Below, one piece after another: positions 44,250 to 52,872 of a DNA stretch of 64,000 nucleotides. Numbering within the stretch: the stretch's first letter is position 1; the number at the start of each line of letters is the position of its first letter. This DNA is from 2-12-FULL-35-15 sp036386835 (GTDB lineage Bacteria > Bacteroidota > Bacteroidia > 2-12-FULL-35-15), in the NCBI GenBank assembly GCA_036386835.1, contig DASVUX010000037.1, forward strand, positions 61,808 to 125,807, read 5' to 3'. Made by a program: the position numbers and the translations under genes. Below the pieces are notes generated by a model. That model saw nothing but the letters and a program-made list of their open reading frames with translations. It ran no database searches and was not told the DNA's origin.

Positions 44250-45812
44250 ATGAGATTAAAACGCCTGAATGCTCCGGGAAGCCGGCCTTTCACCATTATA
44301 CCTGTTCCAATCCTGGTTGTTCTCCTGCTGTTCAGCTCCTGTAATTTTAAAGGCATTGGCGGGAAAAATCTGAAACAAACCCCAGCGCCTGTTTCTTCTG
44401 AAAGTCCCGGAATTTCTGATGCCCTTTCGCTTTCCGAAGAAATCATGAAAACGAAAACGGGGATCCGGACCCTTGAAAATGGCGGTGAAAGCCTCATCCT
44501 CCGGCTGTGGTTGCTTGAACATGCGCAAGGTTCCATCGACCTGCAATACTATAGCTTTGCGAGGGATGCAACTGGTGTGGCCGTCAGCAGCTACCTGGTC
44601 AGCGCAGCCGACAGGGGCGTGAAGATCCGCCTGTTACTTGATGATGCCGCTACACGCATGCGCAGTCATGAGATCAGCCTGCTCGACTCCCATGAAAACA
44701 TCGAAGTGAGGATCTACAATGCCGGGCTCCTGCTGGGGCGGCTGGACCAGCGGCTGGCAAAGCTGGCAAAGAACTCCAACCGCCTGCTGAGGCGCATGCA
44801 TAATAAAACATTTACCGTGGATGGACGGTATTGCTTAACGGGCGGACGGAACATCTCCAACGAATATTTTGATTACAACCGCAGGTTCAATTTCAGGGAC
44901 CGTGATGTCCTGATCATAGGAAAAGCGGTAGCCGATGTACAATCGTCCTTTGAAAAGTTCTGGAACGATGAATTAACGGTTACCTATGCAGAGCTGGCGG
45001 GGCGAAGAAATAAAAAAGAAAAATACAAAGAGCCTTCCCGCTTTGACAAGCTTCACGAAGATGCAGGAAAAAGCCTCTCGCCTGCGATGATAGACCGGAT
45101 AAAGACTGTCCCGGGAGACATGGAGAAAACATCTTCAACAAACCCCATTGTATGGACTGGTAATGTCTCTTTCATTTCCGATGTTCCCGGTAAAAATGAA
45201 GACAAGGCCAGCCGTGAAGGAGGCATCTGCAATGATTCCATGATGGCTCTGCTGAAGCTCGCGAAAACTTCCATAGACATACAAAGCCCGTACTTTATCA
45301 CTACAGAAGAAAGCAGGCTCCTGCTGCGCGAAATGACACAGCGCGGTGTGAAGATCCGTTTGTTAACGAACAGCCTCGCTTCCATAGATAACATTGAAGC
45401 TTTCAGCGGGTACCAGCAAGACAGACAGGCGATCCTGGATGCAGGGGTCGAGCTGTACGAGTTCAGGCCGGACCCTGAAATCCGCTACAAATTAATGATC
45501 CCTGAGATCCAGTCGGGGATCAGTTACAAACCTGTATATGGCCTGCACTCCAAATCCATTATCATTGACGGGATCACTGCCGTGATCGGCTCTTACAATT
45601 TTGATCCGCGCAGCGCGAACCTTAATACTGAATGCATCGCGGTGTTCCGCTCAGCTGAAGTTTCCAGAAACCTCGCAAGGTATTTTGAAAACGAGTTCCT
45701 CCCCGAAAATGCATGGAGAACTACAAAAGACCGTAATTACGATAAGGAAGCCGGCCTCAAAAAAAGAATGAAAGCGCGGCTGAGAAGGGTGATACCAAAA
45801 AGGCTTTTATAA
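44250..45812 (+). CDS. Phospholipase D-family lipoprotein (ClsC-like)
   Basis: A 520-residue protein taken from the ATG at 44250 (MRLKRLNAPG); a TTG ten codons upstream is rejected. The export signal ends in a lipobox before Cys31 (LLLFSSCNF). Two HKD motifs are present: HNKTFTVDG with His184, and HSKSIIIDG with His433, each followed by a GGRN or GSYN segment. These form the active site of phospholipase D enzymes, including cardiolipin synthase ClsC. Residues near the end (FLPENAWRTT) and a basic tail complete the family pattern. It could synthesise or remodel phospholipid in the envelope. Confidence 0.88.
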   Translation: MRLKRLNAPGSRPFTIIPVPILVVLLLFSSCNFKGIGGKNLKQTPAPVSSESPGISDALSLSEEIMKTKTGIRTLENGGESLILRLWLLEHAQGSIDLQYYSFARDATGVAVSSYLVSAADRGVKIRLLLDDAATRMRSHEISLLDSHENIEVRIYNAGLLLGRLDQRLAKLAKNSNRLLRRMHNKTFTVDGRYCLTGGRNISNEYFDYNRRFNFRDRDVLIIGKAVADVQSSFEKFWNDELTVTYAELAGRRNKKEKYKEPSRFDKLHEDAGKSLSPAMIDRIKTVPGDMEKTSSTNPIVWTGNVSFISDVPGKNEDKASREGGICNDSMMALLKLAKTSIDIQSPYFITTEESRLLLREMTQRGVKIRLLTNSLASIDNIEAFSGYQQDRQAILDAGVELYEFRPDPEIRYKLMIPEIQSGISYKPVYGLHSKSIIIDGITAVIGSYNFDPRSANLNTECIAVFRSAEVSRNLARYFENEFLPENAWRTTKDRNYDKEAGLKKRMKARLRRVIPKRLL

Positions 45813-45904
45813 ATATGTTTAGCCTTCTGTTAAAATATTTATCTCTGTTTCAAAGGATTGCACAGGTGAGGAAACACTTCTACATCAATTAATAAATTGA
45901 CTTT

Positions 45905-45912
45905 TATCTTTG
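45905..45912 (+). promoter_or_regulatory. TAnnTTTG promoter-like box
   Basis: TATCTTTG matches the -7 consensus and lies 53 bases before the single-PAS gene at 45966. Confidence 0.4.
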
Positions 45913-45965
45913 CACGGAATGATATTTGATTGTTAACAGGGCTATCTCCAAAATATAGCAGGTGA

Positions 45966-46361
45966 ATGGTAAAAGAATTTAAAAAACAGAAGCTAGAGAT
46001 GCTGCACAAGCAAATGATTGCAGAAATCCAGGATTATGCGATCATCCTGCTTGATGAAGACGGCACCATATTGAGCTGGAACATGGGTGCTGAAAAGATC
46101 AAAGGCTATGCTGAAGAAGATATTATCGGCCAGAATTTCAGCATATTTTATTTGCCCCGTGACCGCCAGGTAAATTTGCCGCAGAAGCTTATCGAACAGG
46201 CGCGTAAAGAAGGAAGGGCGAAGCATATAGGACAAAGGGTTAAAAAAGACGGAACAACCTTCTGGGGAAGCATCCTTATAACAGCATTGCATGATGAAGA
46301 GGGACAAGTGATAGGCTTTACGAAACTCACCAAAGAATTAGGGCCTCACGAAATCGATTAG
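45966..46361 (+). CDS. Single PAS-domain protein
   Basis: A 131-residue protein that is almost only a PAS domain. It shares MIAEIQDYAIILLDEDGTI, SWNMGAEKIKGY and IIGQNFSIFYLPRDR with the PAS domains of the kinases at 29328 and 41852, and ends in VIGFTKLTKEL where those continue into a kinase. It may be a detached sensor module that works by heterodimerising with such a kinase. Start ATG follows a weak leader. It converges on the orphan helical gene, with seven bases between stops. Confidence 0.88.
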   Translation: MVKEFKKQKLEMLHKQMIAEIQDYAIILLDEDGTILSWNMGAEKIKGYAEEDIIGQNFSIFYLPRDRQVNLPQKLIEQARKEGRAKHIGQRVKKDGTTFWGSILITALHDEEGQVIGFTKLTKELGPHEID

Positions 46362-46368
46362 GCCTTTA

Positions 46369-46854
46369 TTAACCTTCCTGCTGGATCCCTAAATACACCT
46401 TAAGAGAATACAGCTCTTCCATTGAAGTATAATAATCAACATCATCGATCACCTGTTGCTGGATAGCTGCACTCTGGGTATACCCATAAAGGAAGTGAGA
46501 ATAAGTACGCCTCCTGATATAATAAGCAAGTGTAAGGTCTTCCGCAACTACTTCCATCCTGTCCAGCCCCTTTATTTTATTCCCGATCCAGTTATTAAGG
46601 TTTTCCTCTATCTGGGCAGCAACGGTACCATTGGCAAGGGCGCTCAAGATCTTCTTATTTGATTCCAGGCTCATCGCCACAAGCTCTTTTTCCGGGATCC
46701 TGGAAAGCGGCTTTAACATAGGCAGGTCAAGCTCGCGCGCAAAGCGGATCCCGACCAGGACGAATTCCTCCAGCTTATTCTCCAGGAGATAGCCTGCATA
46801 CTCTGGCAGGTGCCTGAGCTTAAATGTATTTTTATCGATGCTGACTTGCTCCAC
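46369..46854 (-). CDS. Orphan helical protein, paralogue of the 16.0 kb gene
   Basis: A 161-residue soluble, mainly helical protein. It shares with the 15985-16512 product LP(E/D)YAGYLLENKLEEF-like opening, VGIRFARELDLPM, ESNKKILSALANG and EVVAEDLTLAYYIRRRTY. The tail (DDVDYYTSMEELYSLKVYLG) is also similar to the paralogue. No known domain is recognised and no metal ligands are evident. It is next to a lone PAS protein, and a perfect palindrome lies 11 bases upstream of the start. A role as a small adaptor or sensor in the local signalling network is inference. Confidence 0.75.
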   Translation of the reverse strand: MEQVSIDKNTFKLRHLPEYAGYLLENKLEEFVLVGIRFARELDLPMLKPLSRIPEKELVAMSLESNKKILSALANGTVAAQIEENLNNWIGNKIKGLDRMEVVAEDLTLAYYIRRRTYSHFLYGYTQSAAIQQQVIDDVDYYTSMEELYSLKVYLGIQQEG

Positions 46855-46865
46855 GGGTTAAATAG

Positions 46866-46877
46866 TTGTTGCAACAA
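46866..46877. promoter_or_regulatory. Palindrome TTGTTGCAACAA, copy 1
   Basis: A perfect 12-bp palindrome 11 bases upstream of the orphan helical gene start (46854, minus strand). The identical palindrome occurs at 47420-47431. A regulator binding site is likely; the regulator is unknown. Confidence 0.5.
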
Positions 46878-46934
46878 ATATAACACTATCCTTTCTGAAA
46901 CAAGCTTTCTTGATAAGAATCAAGTTTTAAGGAA

Positions 46935-47339
46935 TTACCTATTGAATTGCCGGATCCATTCCAGGGCTTCTTTTTCATCACTGAACATCTTGGTAGGGTA
47001 TACGGGCGGCTTAAAAGAGAAGAAAATGTTCGCAAGCATTTTGCTTAGTGGTGACGTGGTTATAATAGCCAGGGCAATGATCAGCCTGTTCAGTTCACTT
47101 TCCACAAGGTCGCGCTGGGTTTTGGGCGTGGTTTCACCTTTCGGAGGAGTTTCTACAATAATGCAGACCTTTTTTCCGCCTGTGATTTCCAGGAAGCGGT
47201 TCACCTCCGAAATAATCTCTTCATCAGTAGATCTCAGCGGGGCGTCCGGCCGTGGTTTGGAAAACGCGATCCCTTCATTGTCAAACCAGATGACAGATGA
47301 TCTTAACTCGTACGTCTTGGCATCTTTAGGAATTTCCAT
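46935..47339 (-). CDS. SpoIIAA/STAS-like protein of unknown function
   Basis: A 134-residue soluble protein with an alternating beta/alpha layout. It has a central KKVCIIVETPPKGETTPKTQRDLV segment, then IIALAIITTSPLSKMLANIFFSF and ends with FSDEKEALEWIRQF. The final MFSDEKEALEWI motif is the usual ending of SpoIIAA-like (STAS-fold) small proteins of Bacteroidota. It lacks a clear phosphorylatable serine in a DxSxxxxxDS context. It lies between two copies of the TTGTTGCAACAA palindrome. It could contact the STAS or GHKL proteins of the stressosome, but nothing shows this directly. Confidence 0.65.
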   Translation of the reverse strand: MEIPKDAKTYELRSSVIWFDNEGIAFSKPRPDAPLRSTDEEIISEVNRFLEITGGKKVCIIVETPPKGETTPKTQRDLVESELNRLIIALAIITTSPLSKMLANIFFSFKPPVYPTKMFSDEKEALEWIRQFNR

Positions 47340-47419
47340 CTCATGAAGTTTGACGCAAATATATCAGAAAAATCTTCTCCGGTCAAATTTTATTTCGGCT
47401 GAAACACCCGCCAACATTG

Positions 47420-47431
47420 TTGTTGCAACAA
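47420..47431. promoter_or_regulatory. Palindrome TTGTTGCAACAA, copy 2
   Basis: Identical to copy 1, in the divergent region between the STAS-like gene (minus, 80 bases away) and the response regulator at 47540 (plus, 108 bases away). Confidence 0.5.
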
Positions 47432-47539
47432 GAGTTGATGGAAAGTTTTACATGGGCTTATAACTGGAATTGTGTTCCTAAGATCCTTCCGATGGCACAT
47501 AATTATAATTACATAACTGGCAATTTGAAACTGTTTTAA

Positions 47540-48004
47540 ATGAATGATTTTTTAAACTCACTGGAACGCAAACCGAAAGGAACGTTTGTATTTATAGATG
47601 ATGATAAAGATGAGCATCATCTCCTGGAACTGGCGATGGAAGAACTCGGTCTTCCCAATCCCGTTGTACACTGCATGGATGGAATGGAAGCTTTTAACTA
47701 CCTGAAAGAAACCAAAGATGAGATCTTCATCATCCTGTCGGACCTGAACATGCCCGTGATGGACGGGCTGGAGCTGAAGAGACTGGTGGAGATCACACCC
47801 GAGCTGAAGATCAGGGCCATCCCGTTTATCTTTCACAGCAATACCGGAAGTACCGCAGAGATCAAAGCTGCGTATGCTTCAAATATACAGGGTTATTTAA
47901 AAAAAGCACCAAGCATAGAAGGCACGATCAAGAGCCTGCAAAAGATCATCGCGTTATGGACCGACTGTGTCCATCCGAAAGACATTGAAGAAGAAGCTTT
48001 TTAA
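47540..48004 (+). CDS. Single-domain response regulator (FHS type)
   Basis: A 154-residue REC domain. It has FVFIDDDKDEHHLLE, phosphoacceptor Asp in IILSDLNMPVMDG, Ser in PFIFHSNTG and Lys in GYLKKAP. It belongs to the same subgroup as the regulators at 25803 and 48488 (MDGLELKRLVE, IPF.FHS). No output domain. A second regulator follows 24 bases downstream on the same strand, so the two are probably co-transcribed. Confidence 0.92.
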   Translation: MNDFLNSLERKPKGTFVFIDDDKDEHHLLELAMEELGLPNPVVHCMDGMEAFNYLKETKDEIFIILSDLNMPVMDGLELKRLVEITPELKIRAIPFIFHSNTGSTAEIKAAYASNIQGYLKKAPSIEGTIKSLQKIIALWTDCVHPKDIEEEAF

Positions 48005-48028
48005 CATAACCATAAACACTAAGGAAAA

Positions 48029-48448
48029 ATGAATATTGACGACATAGAAATTATTTTAGTGGAAGACAACCCGGATGATGCATTCTTCACAAAGCGGGCA
48101 TTCATCGAAGCGAATGTGAACAACCAGATCCTGATCCTGACTGATGGTGAGGAAGCCATTAACTTCTTCTTTCATGACAAGTCTTTCGCAAACCAGACAT
48201 TTGAAGGGAAATCGAAACTGATCCTCCTGGATATGAACCTCCCGAAAGTTGACGGGATGACGATCCTGACAAAACTTAAAGCGAGCGAATCGACAAAAAG
48301 CATTCCCGTGGTTATTTTAACGGCTACGGAAAATGATCCGAAAATGAAAGAAGCGCTGGCACTGGGAGCCGACAGCTATATAATCAAGCCGGTTACTTTC
48401 GAGGGTTTTCTTAAAGTGGTGAAGAAGCTTAGTGATAAGTACGGCTAA
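48029..48448 (+). CDS. Single-domain response regulator (Rcp1-like)
   Basis: A 139-residue REC domain. It has IILVEDNPDDAFFTKRAF, phosphoacceptor Asp in LILLDMNLPKVDG, Thr in VILTATENDP and Lys in SYIIKPVTFEGF. The VEDNPDD pattern is the classic Rcp1 form found with bacteriophytochrome and PAS kinases. It has no output domain and follows the FHS-type regulator closely. No kinase gene is adjacent, so its partner must lie elsewhere. Confidence 0.93.
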   Translation: MNIDDIEIILVEDNPDDAFFTKRAFIEANVNNQILILTDGEEAINFFFHDKSFANQTFEGKSKLILLDMNLPKVDGMTILTKLKASESTKSIPVVILTATENDPKMKEALALGADSYIIKPVTFEGFLKVVKKLSDKYG

Positions 48449-48487
48449 GCCATCAATGGAAAGGAAATTACTTGACCGTGTTCTTAC

Positions 48488-48910
48488 TTAATCCTGCACA
48501 TTCGGATGAACAATGGAACTCCAGAATTTTACTATAATATCCAGATGGCTGACTGATTTAGTGAAATCATCTGCCTTCCTAACAAATCCCTGGATCCCCA
48601 GGGAATAAGCTTCTTTCACCACAAGCCCGCTGTCGTGCGTGCTGTGGAAGATGAAGGGAATAGCTTTCATCTTCAGCTCCGGGGTCCCTTCGATCAGGCG
48701 CTTCAACTCCAGCCCGTTTATCTTCGGCATATTGATATCACAAATTACCAGGAAAATATCATCCTTGTTTTCCTTTAACAGCCGGAAACCTTGTTCTCCG
48801 TCATAAGCACTTAAAACCTCGTTATTGCAGATCTTTGCTAAAGCATTCCGGAACGCCACATGCTCATCATGATCATCATCTATAAAAACAAATTTTCCCC
48901 TGGGCTTCAT
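48488..48910 (-). CDS. Single-domain response regulator (FHS type)
   Basis: A 140-residue REC domain. It has FVFIDDDHDEHVAFR, phosphoacceptor Asp in LVICDINMPKING, Ser in PFIFHSTHD and Lys in GFVRKADD. It is a close relative of the regulator at 47540, sharing FVFIDDDxDEH, LELKRLIE and ELKMKAIPFIFHS, so a local duplication is likely. It converges on the regulator at 48029, with 39 bases between stops. No output domain. Confidence 0.92.
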   Translation of the reverse strand: MKPRGKFVFIDDDHDEHVAFRNALAKICNNEVLSAYDGEQGFRLLKENKDDIFLVICDINMPKINGLELKRLIEGTPELKMKAIPFIFHSTHDSGLVVKEAYSLGIQGFVRKADDFTKSVSHLDIIVKFWSSIVHPNVQD

Positions 48911-49052
48911 CTTTTTCTAATATTAAATTCGAATATTCAGCATCTAAAAAACTATGTGCCATTGCAGACTAGGAATTATGTAACTTTTTTGAAGAATCCT
49001 GTAAAACAAGGCTGTGAAAAGAATCAGAACTTTGCCTGTTAAAAACAGGGAA

Positions 49053-49289
49053 ATGGCCGGGGATATAAACGAAAAGAATTACGAAAAGCTTATAACTATT
49101 CACCAGGAAATAGGGTCACGGAGATCGAGGCTCATCGAGATCGTTAAGGAAAAGAATAAATTACTAAAAGAAGGTGTCCATACTTTTGCAACACGCGAGT
49201 ACTATCTCCTGAGGGCAGATTACCAGAGCATCAGGGCGCAGATCATGATCCTGAACAATATCAAGCAGGACCTGAACCAGAAAGAATAG
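49053..49289 (+). CDS. Small coiled-coil protein of unknown function
   Basis: A 78-residue, strongly charged helical protein (MAGDINEKNYEKLITIHQE...). Heptad-like spacing of Leu and Ile runs through RRSRLIEIVKEKNKLLKEG and QIMILNNIKQDLNQKE. The ATG at 49053 is preferred to a GTG 13 codons upstream, because the extra residues add no pattern. It lies 56 bases before the OmpA-like gene on the same strand. Not recognised. Confidence 0.5.
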   Translation: MAGDINEKNYEKLITIHQEIGSRRSRLIEIVKEKNKLLKEGVHTFATREYYLLRADYQSIRAQIMILNNIKQDLNQKE

Positions 49290-49345
49290 CTCATCTCTCC
49301 TAGCACGTTTTTTTAGTAACTGTTTCAAAACAATTTAAATACACC

Positions 49346-50209
49346 ATGATTTCTAAATTTTACGCCCTGGCATTATGTGCCGCTGTTTCATTAAGTATTA
49401 TAAGCTGCAAGCCACACGTCCTCTGTGGTGACACTTCGGCCAAAAAGCCCGAAGTACTTTCTAAGAGATATAAGAAGGCGCTTGCCGAAAGGGATTCTTT
49501 GTGCAGCTTCAGCAAGCAAAAAACAGAAGAAGCCGCAGGATTATCCAGGAACCTTGAAAACCTCAGCAAGGAATATGAAAGTTTAAAATCCAGTTCCGGC
49601 AGCACTGTCGCAAGCCTCAGCGATGACCTTAAAAACAAACAGGCCGAGCTTGCCAAAAAAGAACAGGACCTCAAAGAAAAAGAAGCCAAGCTGAAAGATC
49701 TCCAGGCTATCGTAAACAGGCAGGATTCCATCATGTCGGCCCTTACCAATACCGTTAAAAAAGCGCTCCTGGGTTTTAATGCCGATGAGCTTACTGTATA
49801 TATGAAGGATGGAAAAGTGTATGTTTCCATGTCGGACAAGCTGCTCTTCAAATCAGGAAGCCCAGATGTTGAATCGAAAGGAAAAGAAGCCCTGAAGAAA
49901 CTTGCGGAAGTATTGAACAAGAACAGCGATGTGAGTATCGCTATCGAAGGACATACGGATAATGTACCCATCAGGACAGCTTTGTACAAAGACAACTGGG
50001 ACCTGAGTGCCGCCCGTGCAACAAATGTTGTGAGGCTGCTGACGGATGAGTACGGAATGGATGCCAAAAAACTTACAGCTGCTGGAAAGGGTGAATTTTC
50101 GCCTATCGCTGACAATACAACCACTGAAGGAAAAGCAAAGAACAGGAGGACAGAGATCGTATTGTCACCAAAGCTGGATGAGCTGATGAAAGCGATATCG
50201 TTCAAGTAA
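49346..50209 (+). CDS. OmpA-family lipoprotein with coiled coil
   Basis: A 287-residue protein. The signal ends in a lipobox before Cys21 (LSIISCKP). A coiled coil covers about 40-125 (LENLSKEYESL, LAKKEQDLKEKEAKLKDLQ). The OmpA-like peptidoglycan-binding domain is at ~160-280, with IEGHTDNVPI, WDLSAARATNVVRLL and NRRTEIVL holding the diaminopimelate-contacting Asp and Arg positions. It probably anchors the outer membrane to the cell wall. The next gene is another lipoprotein, 34 bases downstream. Confidence 0.9.
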   Translation: MISKFYALALCAAVSLSIISCKPHVLCGDTSAKKPEVLSKRYKKALAERDSLCSFSKQKTEEAAGLSRNLENLSKEYESLKSSSGSTVASLSDDLKNKQAELAKKEQDLKEKEAKLKDLQAIVNRQDSIMSALTNTVKKALLGFNADELTVYMKDGKVYVSMSDKLLFKSGSPDVESKGKEALKKLAEVLNKNSDVSIAIEGHTDNVPIRTALYKDNWDLSAARATNVVRLLTDEYGMDAKKLTAAGKGEFSPIADNTTTEGKAKNRRTEIVLSPKLDELMKAISFK

Positions 50210-50243
50210 TGTATTTTTGTTAATTACTTAGCGATTCAATCAG

Positions 50244-51167
50244 ATGCGCTGGCTCCCGATATTCCTTGTTCCATTGGTCCTTTCTGCATGCAGCGGGTCC
50301 CGTTCGGTATTGAATTCCGGGAAGGTCCTGCCGAAGGACCAGATGAGATTTGGAAAGAATTACACGGTCAATATTTCCAGCGCACCCATTTCACAGTCGG
50401 TACGGGGCGCATATAACCTTTCGGACAACCTTTCCAAAAAAGACACTATCTATTATAGTTCGCAGGTTGAATCTGTAAATGCAGCGCTCCTCGCCTATTG
50501 TCTCGATCCGATAGGTGTAAATGATGAGATGTATTTTCGTTATGGCTTAGGCCACCGGCTTGACCTTGGTTTTAAAAGCTCGGGCGGGTCCAATGCCTTT
50601 GATGCTCAATGGCAGTTCCTTGGGTCCACAAAAAATGTAGAACAGGCGGAAGAAAAGGAACACCAGTTCTATGGGAGTCTAGGGGCACAATATTCCTGGC
50701 AGAATTACCGCTTCCTGAATTATCCAATGTTCGATAAATTTCAGGAAATATTCGGGCTGGACATGAGCAGGAAGGATATTTCATTCCCGCTTATCTTCAG
50801 CACTTCCTTCGGCCCTGAAGAACGTGTAGGCTGTTTCTCTTTCGGGCTTGTGTATTCACACAGCTTTATAAAATATAAGATCACTCCCAGGAACATCTAT
50901 GCCGCAGACCGCGTGGACCCGGCATTGCTCGAACCTGTAAATGCAAAAGTCAATTACAGTGCATACGGAACTTTTATAAATTTCAAAATCGGGAAAAAAT
51001 TTATCTTCTTTAATCTCTCGCTGGCTGCGTATTACCAGGACTATGGTAAATACCCGATGCTGGGAGGCGGTAAAAAGTCACTCCGCGGAGTTTCTCTTAT
51101 CCCTTCGTACGGGGTGCAGTTCAATCTTCTGAAAAAGAAAAAACTCATCAGGGGAACGGAGATCTGA
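50244..51167 (+). CDS. Outer-membrane lipoprotein of unknown function
   Basis: A 307-residue protein with a lipobox before Cys16 (PLVLSACSG). The rest has many alternating hydrophobic strands with aromatic girdle residues (RYGLGHRLDLGFKSS, FYGSLGAQYSW, FGLVYSHSFIKYKI, FFNLSLAAYYQDYG), as in an outer-membrane beta-barrel; a lipidated barrel-like protein is unusual but seen in Bacteroidota. No catalytic motif. It is probably in an operon with the OmpA-like gene and the TPR gene. Function unknown. Confidence 0.75.
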   Translation: MRWLPIFLVPLVLSACSGSRSVLNSGKVLPKDQMRFGKNYTVNISSAPISQSVRGAYNLSDNLSKKDTIYYSSQVESVNAALLAYCLDPIGVNDEMYFRYGLGHRLDLGFKSSGGSNAFDAQWQFLGSTKNVEQAEEKEHQFYGSLGAQYSWQNYRFLNYPMFDKFQEIFGLDMSRKDISFPLIFSTSFGPEERVGCFSFGLVYSHSFIKYKITPRNIYAADRVDPALLEPVNAKVNYSAYGTFINFKIGKKFIFFNLSLAAYYQDYGKYPMLGGGKKSLRGVSLIPSYGVQFNLLKKKKLIRGTEI

Positions 51168-51201
51168 TTTTCATCAGCAATATTTTTTCTAAATTAGTTG
51201 C

Positions 51202-52872
51202 ATGAGATTTCTCCTGATGCCGCTTTTCTGCCTGTCTTTTTTAGCGGGCTCCTCACAAACATGTTGTCATAAACGTGCATGGCAGGCGGATGAAATGCCT
51301 CCGCCAAAACTCATGTCAGGGATTGGAAACAACCATTTCAGGATCACTACCGGCAATGACTCCTGCCAGCTTTATTTTGACCAGGGCCTGAGGATGATTC
51401 ACGGGTATTGGGACTTTGAAGGTTACAGGGCTTTTAAACATGCAGCTCAGCTTGATTCAACGGCCGCAATGTGTCAACTTGGGATGGCGATCATCTATTA
51501 CAATTCCCACATGTTTACGGTCACTCCGGAAGCGAAATCATATGCCCTGAAGGCCAAAGAGCTGCTGGCACGGCACAAGGCAACAGCAAAGGAACACGAT
51601 TTTATAACTACATGGAACAGGTATTTCCAGGAAGGCAATGACAGCATCTTCCGGAATGAACTTAAAGAATTATGTTTCAAATATCCCGGTGAAACGGAGT
51701 TCCAGCTTGCATATGCCGCAGAGCTTATTGATGGCTATGAAGATGGTAAACCGACCCCGGATTATACATCCTGTGATTCCGTCCTGCGGCTGATCATAGC
51801 AAGAGAGCCAGGTAATTTCGCAGCGCATCATTATCTTATCCATAACATACAGGATACACCCGAATGTGAAAAGGGAATACCAAGTGCGGAGGTTATTGCC
51901 TCCCTTGCGCCTAACATCGGGCATATCCAGCACATGCCCGGTCATATCTGGTATTACTTGGGAGATTATGCCAAAGCGCGGACTGCGTTTCTCACTGCAA
52001 GAGTAACCGACTCCCTCTATCTGTTCAACAGCCAAGTGGATCCTGTCAATCACTGGAACAATGTGCATAACATGGTTTACCTTGCTTTTAACGATATTGA
52101 GGAAGGCCGGTACACAGAGGCGCTGAGCATTTCAAAAAGCCTGCAGAATGTGGAAATGTCCCCGGACCAGTTTGGAAGGAATGAAGGGATGAAGATGAGT
52201 TACCTGGTGGATCAGCTGCTGACAAACGGCACCGGTGATTGGCTGCGCTCGGTACAGCTTGCATCAAAACCGCTCGGTATGGGAGAGGACACGCCCTTCC
52301 TGTTATGGAAAAGGAAATTATTTGTTTATTATGCAGAAGGGATGAACGCTTTTAAAAACAATCAACCCGACTCCTTAGCTTTTTTTACGAGAAAATTAAA
52401 CAGGCATCTTGATGCTCTCAAAAAAAGCATGAGCAAGGGCATGGAATACACTGCCGTCCGCGAATATCATGCGAAGGCGTATTATCACGAGCTTCTTGCC
52501 TGCAGGTCAGCAATAAAGCGTGATTTCAGGAACGCACATATTCTTATTGATTCGGTCATAAAAAATAATGTCGGCACTACCGTGGGTGATCCGCCCGTAA
52601 CACCCAGGTTCAATGAAGAAACAAAAATAGAATTCCTTTTAATGGAAAAAAAACATGTGGAAGCAGCCGCAGTCTGCGAACAGATTCTAGGGCTCAGAAG
52701 AAATTCAGCAAGGCTGAACTACCTGATGGCGCGGATTAAATTTGAAAGCGGGAATCACCGGGAAGCTGAATTATACCTTGATAAGACCTTAACGGCATTA
52801 GGGCATGCCGACCACGATTTTCCTGTCTTAAAAGAAGCGATTACCTTAAAGGGAAAACTATCTCCTCACTAA
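51202..52872 (+). CDS. Exported TPR protein
   Basis: A 556-residue protein with an N-terminal export signal (MRFLLMPLFCLSFLAGSSQTC). Tetratricopeptide-like helix pairs run through it. Examples are FDQGLRMIHGYWDFEGYRAFKHA, DSTAAMCQLGMAIIY, IWYYLGDYAKARTAFL and LNYLMARIKFESGNHREAELYL (given in short pieces). The opening pattern of a Leu-rich QGL...H.Y...A...F..AA..D unit is common in periplasmic TPR proteins of this phylum. Its stop codon overlaps the stop of the convergent asparaginase gene. Partner unknown. Confidence 0.82.
   Translation: MRFLLMPLFCLSFLAGSSQTCCHKRAWQADEMPPPKLMSGIGNNHFRITTGNDSCQLYFDQGLRMIHGYWDFEGYRAFKHAAQLDSTAAMCQLGMAIIYYNSHMFTVTPEAKSYALKAKELLARHKATAKEHDFITTWNRYFQEGNDSIFRNELKELCFKYPGETEFQLAYAAELIDGYEDGKPTPDYTSCDSVLRLIIAREPGNFAAHHYLIHNIQDTPECEKGIPSAEVIASLAPNIGHIQHMPGHIWYYLGDYAKARTAFLTARVTDSLYLFNSQVDPVNHWNNVHNMVYLAFNDIEEGRYTEALSISKSLQNVEMSPDQFGRNEGMKMSYLVDQLLTNGTGDWLRSVQLASKPLGMGEDTPFLLWKRKLFVYYAEGMNAFKNNQPDSLAFFTRKLNRHLDALKKSMSKGMEYTAVREYHAKAYYHELLACRSAIKRDFRNAHILIDSVIKNNVGTTVGDPPVTPRFNEETKIEFLLMEKKHVEAAAVCEQILGLRRNSARLNYLMARIKFESGNHREAELYLDKTLTALGHADHDFPVLKEAITLKGKLSPH

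Noticed and set aside
49360..50205. 281-codon minus-strand frame opposite the OmpA-like gene
   Set aside because: Ser/Leu/Phe-rich shadow of a Lys/Glu/Ala-rich coiled-coil gene; no family resemblance.
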